Of a stretch of 64,000 bases of DNA, positions 10,409 to 20,316 are shown piece after piece (position 1 is the first letter of the stretch; each line of letters opens with the position of its first letter). The translations under genes were made by a program, and so were the position numbers. The notes beneath the pieces are model-generated. The model had not been told where the DNA came from. It did no database searches and saw nothing but the letters and a program-made list of their open reading frames with translations. This DNA is from Symbiodinium natans (taxonomy: Eukaryota > Sar > Dinophyceae > Suessiales > Symbiodiniaceae), in NCBI GenBank assembly GCA_905221605.1, contig CAJNDS010002699.1, positions 247,748 through 311,747 on the forward strand, in the 5' to 3' direction.

Positions 10409-11276
10409 CCATTTGGAAATAAATGAATTAATTGAAATAATTGAATTAATTCAATTAATTCAATTAATTGATTTATTTCCAAAGGGGAGGTGGAATTAAT
10501 TTAATTAATTGAATTAATTCAATTATTTCAATTAATTCAAGTAATTCATTTATTTCCAAATGGGGGGGATTCCCCAGCCCCCACCCCCCCCCTTTGGAAA
10601 TAAATGAATTAATTGAATTAATTGAATTAATTGAATTAATTCAATTAATTCAATTAATTCAATTAATTCAATTAATTCAATTAATTCAATTAATTCAATT
10701 AATTCAATTAATTCATTTATTTCCAAAGGGGAGGTGGAATTAATTGAATTAATTGAATTAGTTGAATTAATTGAATTTCAATTAATTCAATTAATTCATT
10801 TATTTCCAAAGGGGAGGTGGAATTAATTGAATTAGTTGAATTAATTCAATGATTTCAATTATTTCAATTAATTCAATTAATTCAATTAATTCAATTAATT
10901 CAATTAATTCATTTATTTCCAAAGGGGGGGGAGGGGTGGGGGCTGGGGAATCCCCCCATTTGGAAATAATTGAAATAATTGAAATAATTGAAATAATTGA
11001 ATTAATTGAATTGATTGAATTAATTGAATTAATTGAATTAATTGAATCAATTCAATTAATTCAATTAATTCAATTAATTCAATTAATTCCACCCCCCCCT
11101 TTGGAAATAAATGAATTAATTGAATTAATTGAATTAATTGAATTAATTGAATTAATTCAATTAATTCAATTAATTCAATTAATTCAATTAATTCATTTAT
11201 TTCCAAAGGGGTGGGGTGGGGGCTGGGGAATCCCCCCCATTTGGAAATGAATGAACTAATTGAACGAAATTATTTA
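10409..11276. repeat. A+T-rich palindromic blocks, (TTAATTGAA)n then its complement
   Basis: Each block starts TTTGGAAATAAATGAATTAA, runs as 9-bp TTAATTGAA repeats, then switches to the complementary TTAATTCAA and ends with the inverse of the start next to a G-run. Each block is therefore one large hairpin. Several blocks lie head to tail, separated by short C/G runs. Frames reading LIELIELIEL are repeat translations. Confidence 0.88.
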
Positions 11277-11280
11277 AACT

Positions 11281-11990
11281 ATCGCGGCTCGATTTGGCCA
11301 AATTTTGCCGGGCAGCCTGCGGGCAAAATTTGGCCAAATCGGGCTGCTCTTCGTATGCCATGAGAAATGCGCGGCTCGATGTGGCCAAATTTTGCCCGGA
11401 GGCTGCCCGGCAAAATTTGGCCAAATCGAGCCGCGCATTTCTCAGCGCGTACGACGAGCAGCCCGATTTGGCCAAATTTTGCCCGCAGACTTCCCGGCAA
11501 AATTTGGCCAAACCGAGCCGCGATAGTTTAAATAAATTCGGGCCTCCAGAAAGGCGCGGCTCGATTTGGCCAGATTTTGCCGGGCAGTCTGCGGGCAAAA
11601 TTTGGCCAAATCGGGCTGCTCGTCGAACGCGATGAGAAATGCGCGGCTCGATTTGGCCAAATTTTGCCGGGCAGCCTCTGGGCAAAATTTGGCAAAATCG
11701 AGCCGCGCCTTTCTGAAGGCCCGAAATTTTTAAACTATCGCGGCTCGATTTGGCCAAATTTTGCCGGGCAGCTTCCGGGCAAAATTTGGCCAAATCGGGC
11801 TGCCCTTCGTATGCGATGATGAGAAATGCGTGGCTCGATTTGGCCAAATTTTGCCCGGAGGCTGCCCGGCAAAATTTGGCCAAATCGAGCCGCGATAGTT
11901 TAAATCATTTCGGGCCTCCAGAAAGGCGCGGCTCGATTTGGCCAAATTTTGCCGGGCAGCCTCCGGGCAAAATTTGGCCAAATCGAGCTG
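11281..11990. repeat. Array of about 8 G+C-rich perfect palindromes
   Basis: Each unit has arms GGCTCGATTTGGCCAAATTT..., a 4-6-nt centre of the type CCTCC, and the inverse arm ending AAATCGAGCC; arms are about 30 bp. Two linkers alternate: one with ATTTCTCATCGC and one with GATAGTTTAAA...TTCGGGCCT. The 113-, 228- and 96-codon frames here (AKFCPEAARQNLAKSSR repeats) occur on both strands because the DNA is palindromic. Confidence 0.9.
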
Positions 11991-12017
11991 GGGGGGTGGG
12001 GTCTGGGGAATCCCCCC

Positions 12018-12602
12018 CATTTGGAAATAAATGAATTAATTGAATTAATTGAATTAATTGAATTAATTCAATTAATTAACTTAATTCAATTAATTCCACC
12101 CCCCCTTTGGAAATAAATGAATTAATTGATTTAATTGAATTAATTGAATTAATTGAATTAATTCAATTAATTCATTTATTTCCAAAGGGGGGGGAGGGGT
12201 GGGGGCTGGGGAATCCCCCCCATTTGGAAATAAATGAATTAATTGAATTAATTGAATTAATCGAAATAATTCAACTAATTCAATTAATTCAATTAATTCA
12301 TCTATTTCCAAAGGGAGGTGGAATTAATTGAATTAATTGAATTAATTCAATTAATTCAATTAATTCAATTAATTCAATTAATTCAATTAATTCAATTAAT
12401 TCAATTAATTCATTTATTTCCAAAGGGGGGGGTTCAATTAATTCAATTAATTCAATTAATTCAATTAATTCAATTAATTCAATTAATTCAACTAATTCAA
12501 TTAATTCCACCCCCCCCCTTTGGAAATAAATGAATTAATTGAATTAATTGATTAAATTCATTAAATTCCAGGGGGAAAGTGGAAATTAAGGAATTTAATG
12601 AA
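12018..12602. repeat. A+T-rich palindromic blocks (second group)
   Basis: Same TTTGGAAATAAATGAATTAA termini and 9-bp units as at 10.4-11.3 kb, interrupted by C/G runs. Confidence 0.88.
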
Positions 12603-12634
12603 TTAAATTCTGTCTGTGCAACCCTACAGGACCT

Positions 12635-12740
12635 AAAATAGGGTCTATTTGGAACATGGCTCTTGTGAATAAGTATACGTTTTGGGGCCTGTTTTCCTCT
12701 TGTAAATACGATTCCCAGCTTCCAAATAGACCCTATTTAA
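12635..12740 (+). repeat. MITE-like element with 19-bp TIRs, copy 2
   Basis: Left AAATAGGGTCTATTTGGAA and right TTCCAAATAGACCCTATTT are perfect inverted ends around about 65 bp that includes AAGTATACGTTTTGGGGCCT. It is preceded by a conserved leader (ctgt.tg.caaccctacag) shared with the copy at 14.4 kb and followed by AGCTGCACAC and a G9 run. Confidence 0.8.
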
Positions 12741-12767
12741 GCTGCACACGGGGGGGGGCATTTGGAA

Positions 12768-13016
12768 ATAAATGAATTAAATGAATTAATTGTATTAATT
12801 GAAATAATTCAATTCATTCAATTAGTTCAATTAATTCAACTAATTCAATTAATTCCAAAAGGGGGGATGAATTAATTGAATTAATTCCAAATGGAGGGGG
12901 GAGGTGGGGATGGGGAATTCCAAAAGGGGGGATGAATTAATTAAATTAATTCCAAATGGAGGGGGGAGGTGGGGATGGGGGGGGCGAGGCCCCCCCTCCA
13001 TTTGGAAATAAATGAA
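12768..13016. repeat. A+T-rich palindromic blocks (third group)
   Basis: Shorter blocks of the same 9-bp repeat, alternating with G-rich spacers such as ggaggggggaggtggggatgggg, which is itself present twice. Confidence 0.8.
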
Positions 13017-13017
13017 T

Positions 13018-13292
13018 AGGCGCGGCTCGATTTGGCCAAATTTTGCCGGGCAGCCTCCGGGCAAAATTTGGCCAAATCGAGCCACGCATTTCTCATCGCA
13101 TACGAAGGGCAGCCCGATTTGGCCAAATTTTGCCCGGAAGCTGCCCGGCAAAATTTGGCCAAATCGAGCCGCGATAGTTTAAAAATTTCGGGCCTTCAGA
13201 AAGGCGCGGCTCGATTTGGCCAAATTTTGCCCGGAGGCTGCCCGGCAAAATTTGGCCAAATCGAGCCGCGCATTTCTCATCGCGTTCGAAAT
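13018..13292. repeat. Second array of G+C-rich palindromes (3 units)
   Basis: Three units like those at 11.3-12.0 kb, with the same two alternating linkers. Confidence 0.88.
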
Positions 13293-13379
13293 GAATTAAT
13301 TGAATTAATTGAATTAATTCAATTATTTCAATTAATTCAATTAATTCATTTATTTCCAAATGGGGGGTGGGGGCTGGGG
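13293..13379. repeat. A+T-rich palindrome adjoining the inverted 32-bp satellite
   Basis: This block and its GGGGGTGGGGGCTGGGGAAT flank are the mirror image of the junction at about 10380-10460, so the inverted order extends beyond the satellite itself. Confidence 0.8.
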
Positions 13380-13803
13380 AATCCTCCTCCCCCCAATACT
13401 AAACCACGAGCCCGGGCCTCCCCCCAATACTAAATCACGAGCCCGGGCCTCCCCCCAATACTAAATTACGAGCCCGGGCCTTCCCGCAATACTAAATCAC
13501 GAGCCCGGGCCTCCCCCCAATACTAAATCACGAGCCCGGGCTAAATCACGAGCCCGGCCTCCAAATTACGAGGCCGGGCCTCCCCCCAATACTAAATCAC
13601 GAGCCCGGGCCTCCCCCCAATACTAAATCACGAGCCCGGGCCTCCCCGCAATACTAATTTACGAGCCCGGGCCTCCCCCCAATACTAAATCACGAGCCCG
13701 GGCTAAATCACTCCCCCCAATACTAAATCACGAGCCCGGGCCTCCCCCCAATACTAAATCACGAGCCCGGGCCTCCCCGCAATACTAATTTACGAGCCCG
13801 GAA
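13380..13803 (-). repeat. 32-bp G+C-rich satellite (right arm, inverted)
   Basis: Units of CCCCCCAATACTAAATCACG with AGCCCGGGCCT, the reverse complement of the array at 10025-10392. It has about 13 copies, some truncated. Confidence 0.88.
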
Positions 13804-13814
13804 TGGTGCCCCCC

Positions 13815-14376
13815 CCCATTTGGAATTAATTGAATTAATAATAATTGAATTAATTGAATTAATTGAATTAATTGAAATAGTTGAATTAATTCAGTTAATT
13901 GACCCCCCATTTGGAATTAATTGAATTAATTGAATTAATTCAATTAATTCCATTAATTCAATTAATTCCATTAATTCATTTAATTCAATTAATTCCAAAA
14001 GGGGGGGGGGTGAATTAATTCAATTAATTCAATTATTTCCAAATGGTGCCCCCCCCCCCGCCCCCAGCCCCGAGCCCCCCACCCCCCCATTTGGAATTAA
14101 TTGAATTAATTGAATTAATTGAATTAATTGAATTAATTGAATTAACTGAATTAATTGAATTAATTCAATTAATTCACCCCTCATTTGGAATTAATTGAAT
14201 TAATTGAATTAATTCAATTAATTCCATTAATTCAATTAATTCCATTAATTCATTTAATTCAATTAATTCCAAAAGGGGGGGGTGAATTAATTGAATTTAT
14301 TCAATTAATTCAATTAATTCAACCTCCCCAAGTGTAAATAAATGAATTAATTGAATTAATTGAATTAAATTCTGTC
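13815..14376. repeat. A+T-rich palindromic blocks (fourth group)
   Basis: The same 9-bp repeat family, with several copies ending in AATTCCAAAAGGGG instead of the TTTCCAAAG end. A 130-bp segment at 13.89-14.01 kb is repeated at 14.17-14.28 kb. Confidence 0.8.
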
Positions 14377-14396
14377 TTGGCAACCCTACAGAACCT

Positions 14397-14501
14397 AAAT
14401 CGGGTCTATTTGGAAGTTGCCTCTTGTAAATAAGTATACGTTTTGGGGCCTGATTTCCTCTTTAAAACACGAGTCTCAGCTTCCAAATAGACCCTATTTA
14501 A
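14397..14501 (+). repeat. MITE-like element with 19-bp TIRs, copy 3
   Basis: Same structure as 12635-12740 with one mismatch in the left TIR (AAATCGGGTCTATTTGG). It is followed by AGCTGCACAC and then a long C-run. Confidence 0.8.
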
Positions 14502-14508
14502 GCTGCAC

Positions 14509-14509
<1 letters not shown>

Positions 14510-14574
<65 letters not shown>
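14510..14574. repeat. Poly-C tract, 65 bp
   Basis: An uninterrupted run of C. It can form an i-motif, and its G strand can form G-quadruplexes. Length in an assembly may be unreliable. Confidence 0.85.
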
Positions 14575-14575
<1 letters not shown>

Positions 14576-14629
14576 CCACCCACACCCCCCAACCCTCCAA
14601 GGTCCCGGCCCCACCGAGCCCTCACCAGG

Positions 14630-14880
14630 ACCCGGTCGGTACCTGGTCCGTACCTGGTCGGTAACCGGTAACCGGTCGGTAACTGGTCGGGACCTCAATT
14701 GCCTGTTTTTTGGCCTGTTTTTGAGCTCCCGACCGGGTACCGACCCAGTACCGACCGGGTACCGACCGGGTACCGACCGGGTCCCGACCGGGTACCGACC
14801 GGGTACCGACCGGGTACTGACGGGTGCTGAGCGGGCACCGACCGCGTGCCGACCTGGTGTTGGGGCGCTCTGGAGCGGGG
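14630..14880. repeat. 11-bp GACCGGGTACC tandem repeats
   Basis: The left part reads as variants of ACCGGTCGGTA, the right part as GACCGGGTACC; the two are roughly inverted around about 14715. Arg/Pro/Gly-rich frames on both strands are repeat translations. Confidence 0.8.
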
Positions 14881-14885
14881 GCGGT

Positions 14886-14940
<55 letters not shown>
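14886..14940. repeat. Poly-G tract, 55 bp
   Basis: Uninterrupted G-run, followed by further short G-rich repeats to about 14990. It is complementary to the poly-C tract 310 bp away. Confidence 0.85.
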
Positions 14941-15270
14941 CGGGGGGGGGTGGGGGGGGTGGAGGGGCTGGAGGGGCTGGAGGGAGAGTCAGATGCGAGT
15001 AGCATCGTTAAGTCAAGCAGTTTTGTCCGCCAGACTGGCCTCCATCGAGAACAAAACAGGAAACAGTTTCGATAACAATCTTCACGAGGCTTGAGTAAGC
15101 CCAATATTTCTAGGAGCAAGTCCAAGATTTCTCAGGATTCATGACAAGGTCAAGCCCCGAAACTTGCAGGGCGGATCCTGGTTTTCAGCGATCTGAACCA
15201 AGTTTTTAATGTAATAAACCGCAGACAAATCCCAGATTTCAGATGAGTAGATCCAAGATTCTACTTAGAC

Positions 15271-15370
15271 AGAACCCAGATTTCCGGCCACAAGACCGCA
15301 GACAGAACCCAGATTTCCGGCCACAAGACCGCAGAGAGAACCCAGATTTCCGGCCACAAGACCTGAGAAA
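15271..15370 (+). repeat. 33-bp tandem repeat, 3 copies
   Basis: AACCCAGATTTCCGGCCACA followed by AGACCGCAGA is repeated three times with minor changes. Confidence 0.85.
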
Positions 15371-15399
15371 AAACCCGCCTGACGACACCGACTTTTGGG

Positions 15400-15429
15400 G
15401 ATATGTTAAGCATTATATGGATTATTCAA
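15400..15429 (-). repeat. Right arm of the 30-bp inverted repeat bounding the repeat block
   Basis: Exact reverse complement of 4612-4641 over all 30 bases. Outside the arms only a weak similarity continues for a few bases. Confidence 0.85.
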
Positions 15430-16550
15430 CTGTTGCTGGTTGAAACGTGGCATGGCGCACGAGCATGGGGGTTTCTTCCGCCTTCCCTTACAAAATCCAT
15501 GAGCTTTGACTTACTCGTAGCTGAAGGACACTGGAGCGTCAGCGCAAGCGTTTTCTGCACAAAGTCTGTTGCCCGCATTTGCCCACAGTGTCAAAACAAC
15601 AGGGTTTCAGGATCGACAGGATGCACAAAGGTAGAATCTAGATTGTAGAATCTAGAGTCATCTATATAGAGGCCATCGCCGCCACAGAATAGATTCCCAT
15701 CAACCAGGATAAGTTCAGCTTTGCTTTACTGTTCTTGTTGTAGACTTGCCACCTCTGCAGCCGGCGCATAGAGCGAGCGCTCGTTTTAGTTATGTACCCG
15801 CTGCGTCGCAGGCAGAAAGAAGACGCCGAGCTCAAGTCTGCAGAGTGCACCTGCTTTGATTTTGTGACTGAATCAATTTGTCAGAAAGCAGCATAAGCCC
15901 CCAGCAGTACAACCAAAGCAGTACTGTACAAGCTTCAAAGACAAGCAGAAATCGCGGCTGAGACCTGAAAGAGAAACTGTCGCAACCTCGCTAACCATTG
16001 CTTTTCGCACAGCAGCAACTACAACTTAAGCAACCGCCGCCCCGAAAACTTTGTTGACTAGATGATGTTGGCTCCTCCCAACAAAACCGCCTGATCCCAA
16101 AATCGCCGTTTCGCATAGGTCATTGAGGGGGACAGTCGTAGTGCCTGGCGAACAGTACAGGGGGAGACAGGGCCCTTGAGGTCGACAGCAACGACTCCAC
16201 TCCCTCCTTCATGGCCGATATCCTTGCCACCGCCCGGATTGACACCCACCAGCGCAGTCCTTATGTGGCAAGTTACCTTCACAAAGTCGCAGCCCCTAGA
16301 AGAAAAGGGCACCTCGACATCGTTCGGGTTCCGAGGTGAGGAGCAGCTGGTTTTCTCCGAAGAATCTCCGGGTCCAACCGAGACTGAATCGAAGGGCTCT
16401 GAGCTCCATCGCACAGGCACCCTTCGTGTGACATCGATGTAGCATGTAGCAGCATGCATGCGAGCTAAAGTGCTTCGTGTGGAAGCATTCGAAATCGAAA
16501 AGGCAGAGGAAGCTGCTTCCCCGCATCACTGAACGTACATGGCTTGGCAG
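15430..16550. other. No gene resolved
   Basis: Ordinary-complexity DNA with short frames on both strands. A small palindrome lies near 15635-15657 (agaatctag...). No domain recognised. Confidence 0.4.
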
Positions 16551-17146
16551 GCGACTGCAAACCATGCGCCTGGTTCTGGCATGCCAAGGGCTGTTCCAAC
16601 GGCTTCATGGCCCGCATCAATGAAGTAGCATGAGGAAAGAATCTATACTATATATACACCATTATGCACAGCGGTGCTGATTTCCGCGCGCGGTAGACGA
16701 AAGCGTGTGGAAGGGAGGGGGGGGGGATTAGAGGGGACTCACCAGATTTTCTCGCAGGTTCAGAGTGCACCTTCTGCCACATCTGTCCAGCAGGAGCCAT
16801 GGCTCAATCAGGCTTGTTTTATCTTGTTTTTCTGCTTCAGCTCCGGTTCAAAAATGCATACGACTTACAGCTCTCAGGTGAGCTCAAAGCCCGCCGTAAG
16901 CTGAAGGTCCTCAAGCTCCGACAGGAGGGGTCTCCAGTTGCTGACAGAGTTTCAGATTCTTTGGCTGGCAGAGTAACGCCTCAAGCGGAGCGCCAGCAGG
17001 AGTCAGCACTGGAGTCTCTTCAGCAGATATCGCAGGACCTCGTTGGTCCTTGGTCCTTGCACTGTCAGACTGCGTCTGAGTCAGTGCAGGATATGCCTCC
17101 GATATCGAATCTAGCTGTAGTTGGTAGTGTCCCGGTGCTTGTGTGA
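16551..17146 (+). CDS. C3H1 zinc-finger protein gene, three exons resolved
   Basis: Exon 16551-16601 (after gcttggcag) encodes DCKPCAWFWHAKGCSN. Exon 16758-16793 (after ctcgcag) encodes GSECTFCHICPA. Exon 16878 onward (after ctctcag) encodes GELKARRKLKVLKLRQEG and a Gln/Ser/Glu-rich tail with LESLQQISQDL, open to TGA at 17144-17146. The phases agree exactly: intron 16602-16757 is GC-AG (AAC G|gc...cag|GT TCA) and intron 16794-16877 is GA-AG (GCA G|ga...cag|GT GAG). The joined finger is C-x8-C-x5-C-x3-H followed by a basic tail, as in RNA-binding C3H1 proteins. The true 5' end and the end of the last exon are uncertain. Confidence 0.65.
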
Positions 17147-17257
17147 TGGGTGCCAGGATCCATCGCTTCCTGGAGCACCGAGTGCGAGCCTGAAGTTTGT
17201 TCAAACCCTCACTTGAAAAACCCACTGCTGGAGAGCTCCTTGAGTCCTTGAGGTGAT

Positions 17258-17810
17258 GTGATGCACTTGGCGAGCTTATGGGAGATGCAAGCAGCGACTG
17301 CAAAGTTGGAAGCCCCGCAATCGCACAGAGTTTCAGGGCCCAGAGGAGGAGCCGTAGCTGACGCTACTTATGCATCGGAAGTTCAGGCTGACTTGTCGAT
17401 GGACAGGTCTCCCGTGAAGGCGCGGAGCGTGAGTGGAGAATTCTGTTTGCTCATTTGCTGTGCTATCTATGTTTGGCAGAAGAAACTCGTGTCAGGTGAT
17501 GCACGCGGAGTCCTGGCCATCACTGGGTTCGCGAGAGCATGGGACAGGGGATTGCAGGTGCTGCGGTGCTACCAACTGCTGCCATGTCATCCTCGTAGTG
17601 CCGGAATTCTCGCAAACCAGCACGAGCTTGAGAACCAGATGCGAAGTGGGCTGTGCCAAGATGTGTGCTGACTGAACTTTTTGCAGGCCATGCGCATGGT
17701 TCTGGAAGAAGGGCTGCCTCAACGGAAGAGAATGTCTTCACTGCCACCTGTGCCCAGAGGGTGAGCTCCGACGCAAGAAGAAGGCCTGCTCGCTTGGTAT
17801 GACGCCCTAA
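17258..17810 (+). CDS. Second C3H1 zinc-finger unit, with upstream exon candidate
   Basis: Exon 17687-17810 (after tttttgcag) encodes PCAWFWKKGCLNGRECLHCH, then LCPEGELRRKKKACSLGMTP and TAA at 17808-17810. The finger is complete in one exon, with C-x7-C-x5-C-x3-H spacing, one residue shorter than the two other copies. An upstream open frame 17258-17428 ending VKARS before a strong GTGAGT donor may be an earlier exon. It could be a second finger of the gene at 16.55 kb or a tandem paralogue. The preceding Cys-Lys codons of the usual motif would have to come from an unresolved exon. Confidence 0.5.
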
Positions 17811-17995
17811 TGACGCTTGCTGTGGCCTTCGGCGCGCGCTTTGAGCTCACCTGGAACCCTAGGAAGCGGCAAAGCTCCGCTCCGTGCCCAAAGATGTTAG
17901 GCCTGGGTATTTTCTGTTGAAATCGAGACTGCAATGCCTCGTCTACTCTCAACTGATGTGTGAGTGTGCTTTTGCATCCAGGCAGATCACAGACA

Positions 17996-18326
17996 CCTTG
18001 GCGCTGCAGCAACACATCATCGAACAACAGCGACTAAGCTGCTTCAGCGCGATGAGAAGTGATACAGTAGGATGACTGCACACAGTTGCCAAGGTGTAGT
18101 GTTGTGTCCACTTTGCTTCGAGGGTGTGTCGTCTTTGGCGAGGCAACAGCGGCTGGTGGACTTGCAGCTGCAGCTTCAGCTCCAGCAGCAGCTGATGGTG
18201 GCCAGGAGCTTATCTTGCCGCCCGCCTAGCAGCACCTTGAAAATGCTCGAACGCATTGCTCCAGGCGACGGCCATGACGCCTTCGCCGCCTGGCGCAAAA
18301 ACACATTATGCAGAGCCGCTCTGTGA
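17996..18326 (+). CDS. Gln-rich exon candidates downstream of the C3H1 units
   Basis: An open frame near 17996-18040 encodes LALQQHIIEQQRL. A second frame 18072-18326 encodes RLVDLQLQLQLQQQLMVARS and then SSTLKMLERIAPGDGHDAFA, ending in TGA. Gln/Leu-rich helices of this kind could be the C-terminal part of the zinc-finger gene. No splice junction was proved. Confidence 0.28.
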
Positions 18327-18329
18327 ACA

Positions 18330-20216
18330 TTCCAAGCTCACAGGCACAGGAAGGGCGCGTTGTTTGCGGTCTTTGGGCAGTCTCCATCTTTACCTGAACA
18401 GGGTGAGAAAACACCACAAGGGGGTTCTCAAATGTGAGCAGGGCCAGGCGCCGCAGGTGAAAGCAGACTCCAGAGCTCCCACAGGTCACCATGCACTTCT
18501 TGGTGCTTGCATCGCCAGATGCAAATGCCGTCGCGAAAATGTGGCAGGGTACTTTCCTGCTTCGAGGGCTCGTGGATGGCTTTGCTCATCTTCGCCCTTC
18601 GTTCACCCAGTCTAGGAGTCGAAGAGTCTAAGAGGGGGGCTTTTTGAACCTCGTCGTGCTCCGGCCTCTCGTGCGCATGCTCGTTTCAAAGTGCAGACCT
18701 TTGTCTTCGCTTTTGGGTGCGGTCCGCAGCTGAGCTCCGGTTGTTCGAAAGTCTTGTAGGGCCGGAGGACGCCGGAGGACGTCCGAAGCTCCGGTGGCTC
18801 CAAAGCCAAAGACTTGTTGTGTACAAGCGTAGAAGCGTGCACTCTAAGCCTGCCCTTGGTCTTCGGCCATGTTTTGGGAATTGCGCCAGATCCGAGGCAG
18901 GAAAAATCGTTCTTGACGCCCTTGTTGCCCTTGTTGCCCTAGCAAGCCCCAGTTTCCTTTATCCCCCTTGAGAATTACTTCTTATTTTGGTTTATAATAA
19001 ACCCCAGAGGATGTTAAACATGTTCTTTTTGTTAAGGTTCTAAGGCAAGCCCCAGTTTCTTCTGGAGCCGAGGTTCGCCACCGAGCCTTCAACTGAATAG
19101 TTGACAAAATCGGAAAGAGCCACCTTCTTGCAACTGGAGGTTTCGAGGGGAAGCCTGGGCAGGTTCGTGCCGGAAGCTCTGGCTAACTAGGTCCATCCGA
19201 AATCTCAAGAATTTGACATGGCATGGCCTAGTGGCTTCTGAATCCCACTTCCCATCCTGCCCCTTGTGGGCAACTTGTGGGATTCCGTCAAAGAATCATG
19301 CAGAGTTGCTTTGCTGCAGCAGAGTTCAGCCAAGGATGTCCCTGGGCCTTTGCGTCCACTTCCCTGATGCCGCACCATAGAGTTGAGGGATGCGGCCTTA
19401 TCCAGCGTCCAGTAGCTAGAAATCTAACATTCCGAAGTTTGGGGAAGTCAGATGTACAGGGTGTGTTTTTGGAGGGGCTGCATCCCTTGCGCTAGCTTCG
19501 TTTCCGCCCGGCCGATGTGCAGTGCTGCGCTCTCAGCGGCATTCTCTTCACGCGGGTCAACAGAGGTGTGCGTAGGTGGCTTTCAGGCCAGGTCAGTCCT
19601 CGTTCGCGGTTGACAGCTGAGGCACTCTGGCTGGTGCCAAAGAGATTTAAACGTGGGTCAAAGCGCCACTTCATGCAGCACAAGCTGCTTCGGGAACCTC
19701 GGCGGAAGTTGGGCTTGTAGCAGGAACACTATGGAACACTGTCAGCGCGTTTGCCCTCCTGCATCTTCCCGTCGTCTCCAAACTGCGTCAACGCGCGATG
19801 AAAACACGATTTATTTCGAAAACCCAAAGCCGATGATGCCTCCTGGTGTTTTTAGCCCCAAAGCAAGAAATGAAAGAATAACAAAAACAAGGAGTGTCCT
19901 GAGCGCAAAACCAATACCTCGAGACGAAAAGCGGGGCCTGCTTTTACACAAGCTTACCCCTTCCCCCAACAAGCAACATTGAGCGTTAAGAGGAGTAAGA
20001 AGTAGGAGGTATCACTATTTACACTGAGTTCAAATACAGGGAGTTTGGGGCTGAGATCTCGCTTTATCACATTATGTGTCAAAGTCCACTGGGTTATGAG
20101 GTAATTAATGTGGCTTACGATTTGCATGTAAAGCTGACCTCCAATATGCGGGGGCAAGCTTGTAGCTCATCTAACTCATTTGAGGAGCGCCCAGAAGAGA
20201 TGAAATCAGAATGACC
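18330..20216. other. No gene resolved
   Basis: Mixed sequence, A+T-richer from about 19.8 kb. A phrase cccttgttgccctagcaagccccagttt near 18.93 kb is partly repeated near 19.04 kb (aggcaagccccagttt). No recognised exon. Confidence 0.4.
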
Positions 20217-20240
20217 CTGAACCCTAAACCCTAAACCCTT
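20217..20240 (-). repeat. Interstitial CCCTAAA telomere-like repeat
   Basis: Three near-perfect CCCTAAA units (telomere type TTTAGGG on the other strand). Confidence 0.7.
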
Positions 20241-20316
20241 GGGACAACCAATGGGCTCATTAAGCTTCGGTGCTCGAGACGGAAATTTTCTTGTCGTTGT
20301 TAGCATAGCTCAGTTG

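Noticed and set aside
10849-12533. Long open frames reading LIELIELIEL/LIQLIQLIQL on both strands
   Set aside because: They are translations of the 9-bp A+T repeat (a multiple of 3) and appear on both strands because the DNA is palindromic.
11197-13433. Frames of 70-228 codons repeating AKFCPEAARQNLAKSSR
   Set aside because: Direct translation of the G+C-rich palindromes; the same motif appears in both orientations and follows repeat boundaries.
14406-15125. Poly-Gly/poly-Pro containing frames
   Set aside because: Translations of the poly-C and poly-G tracts.
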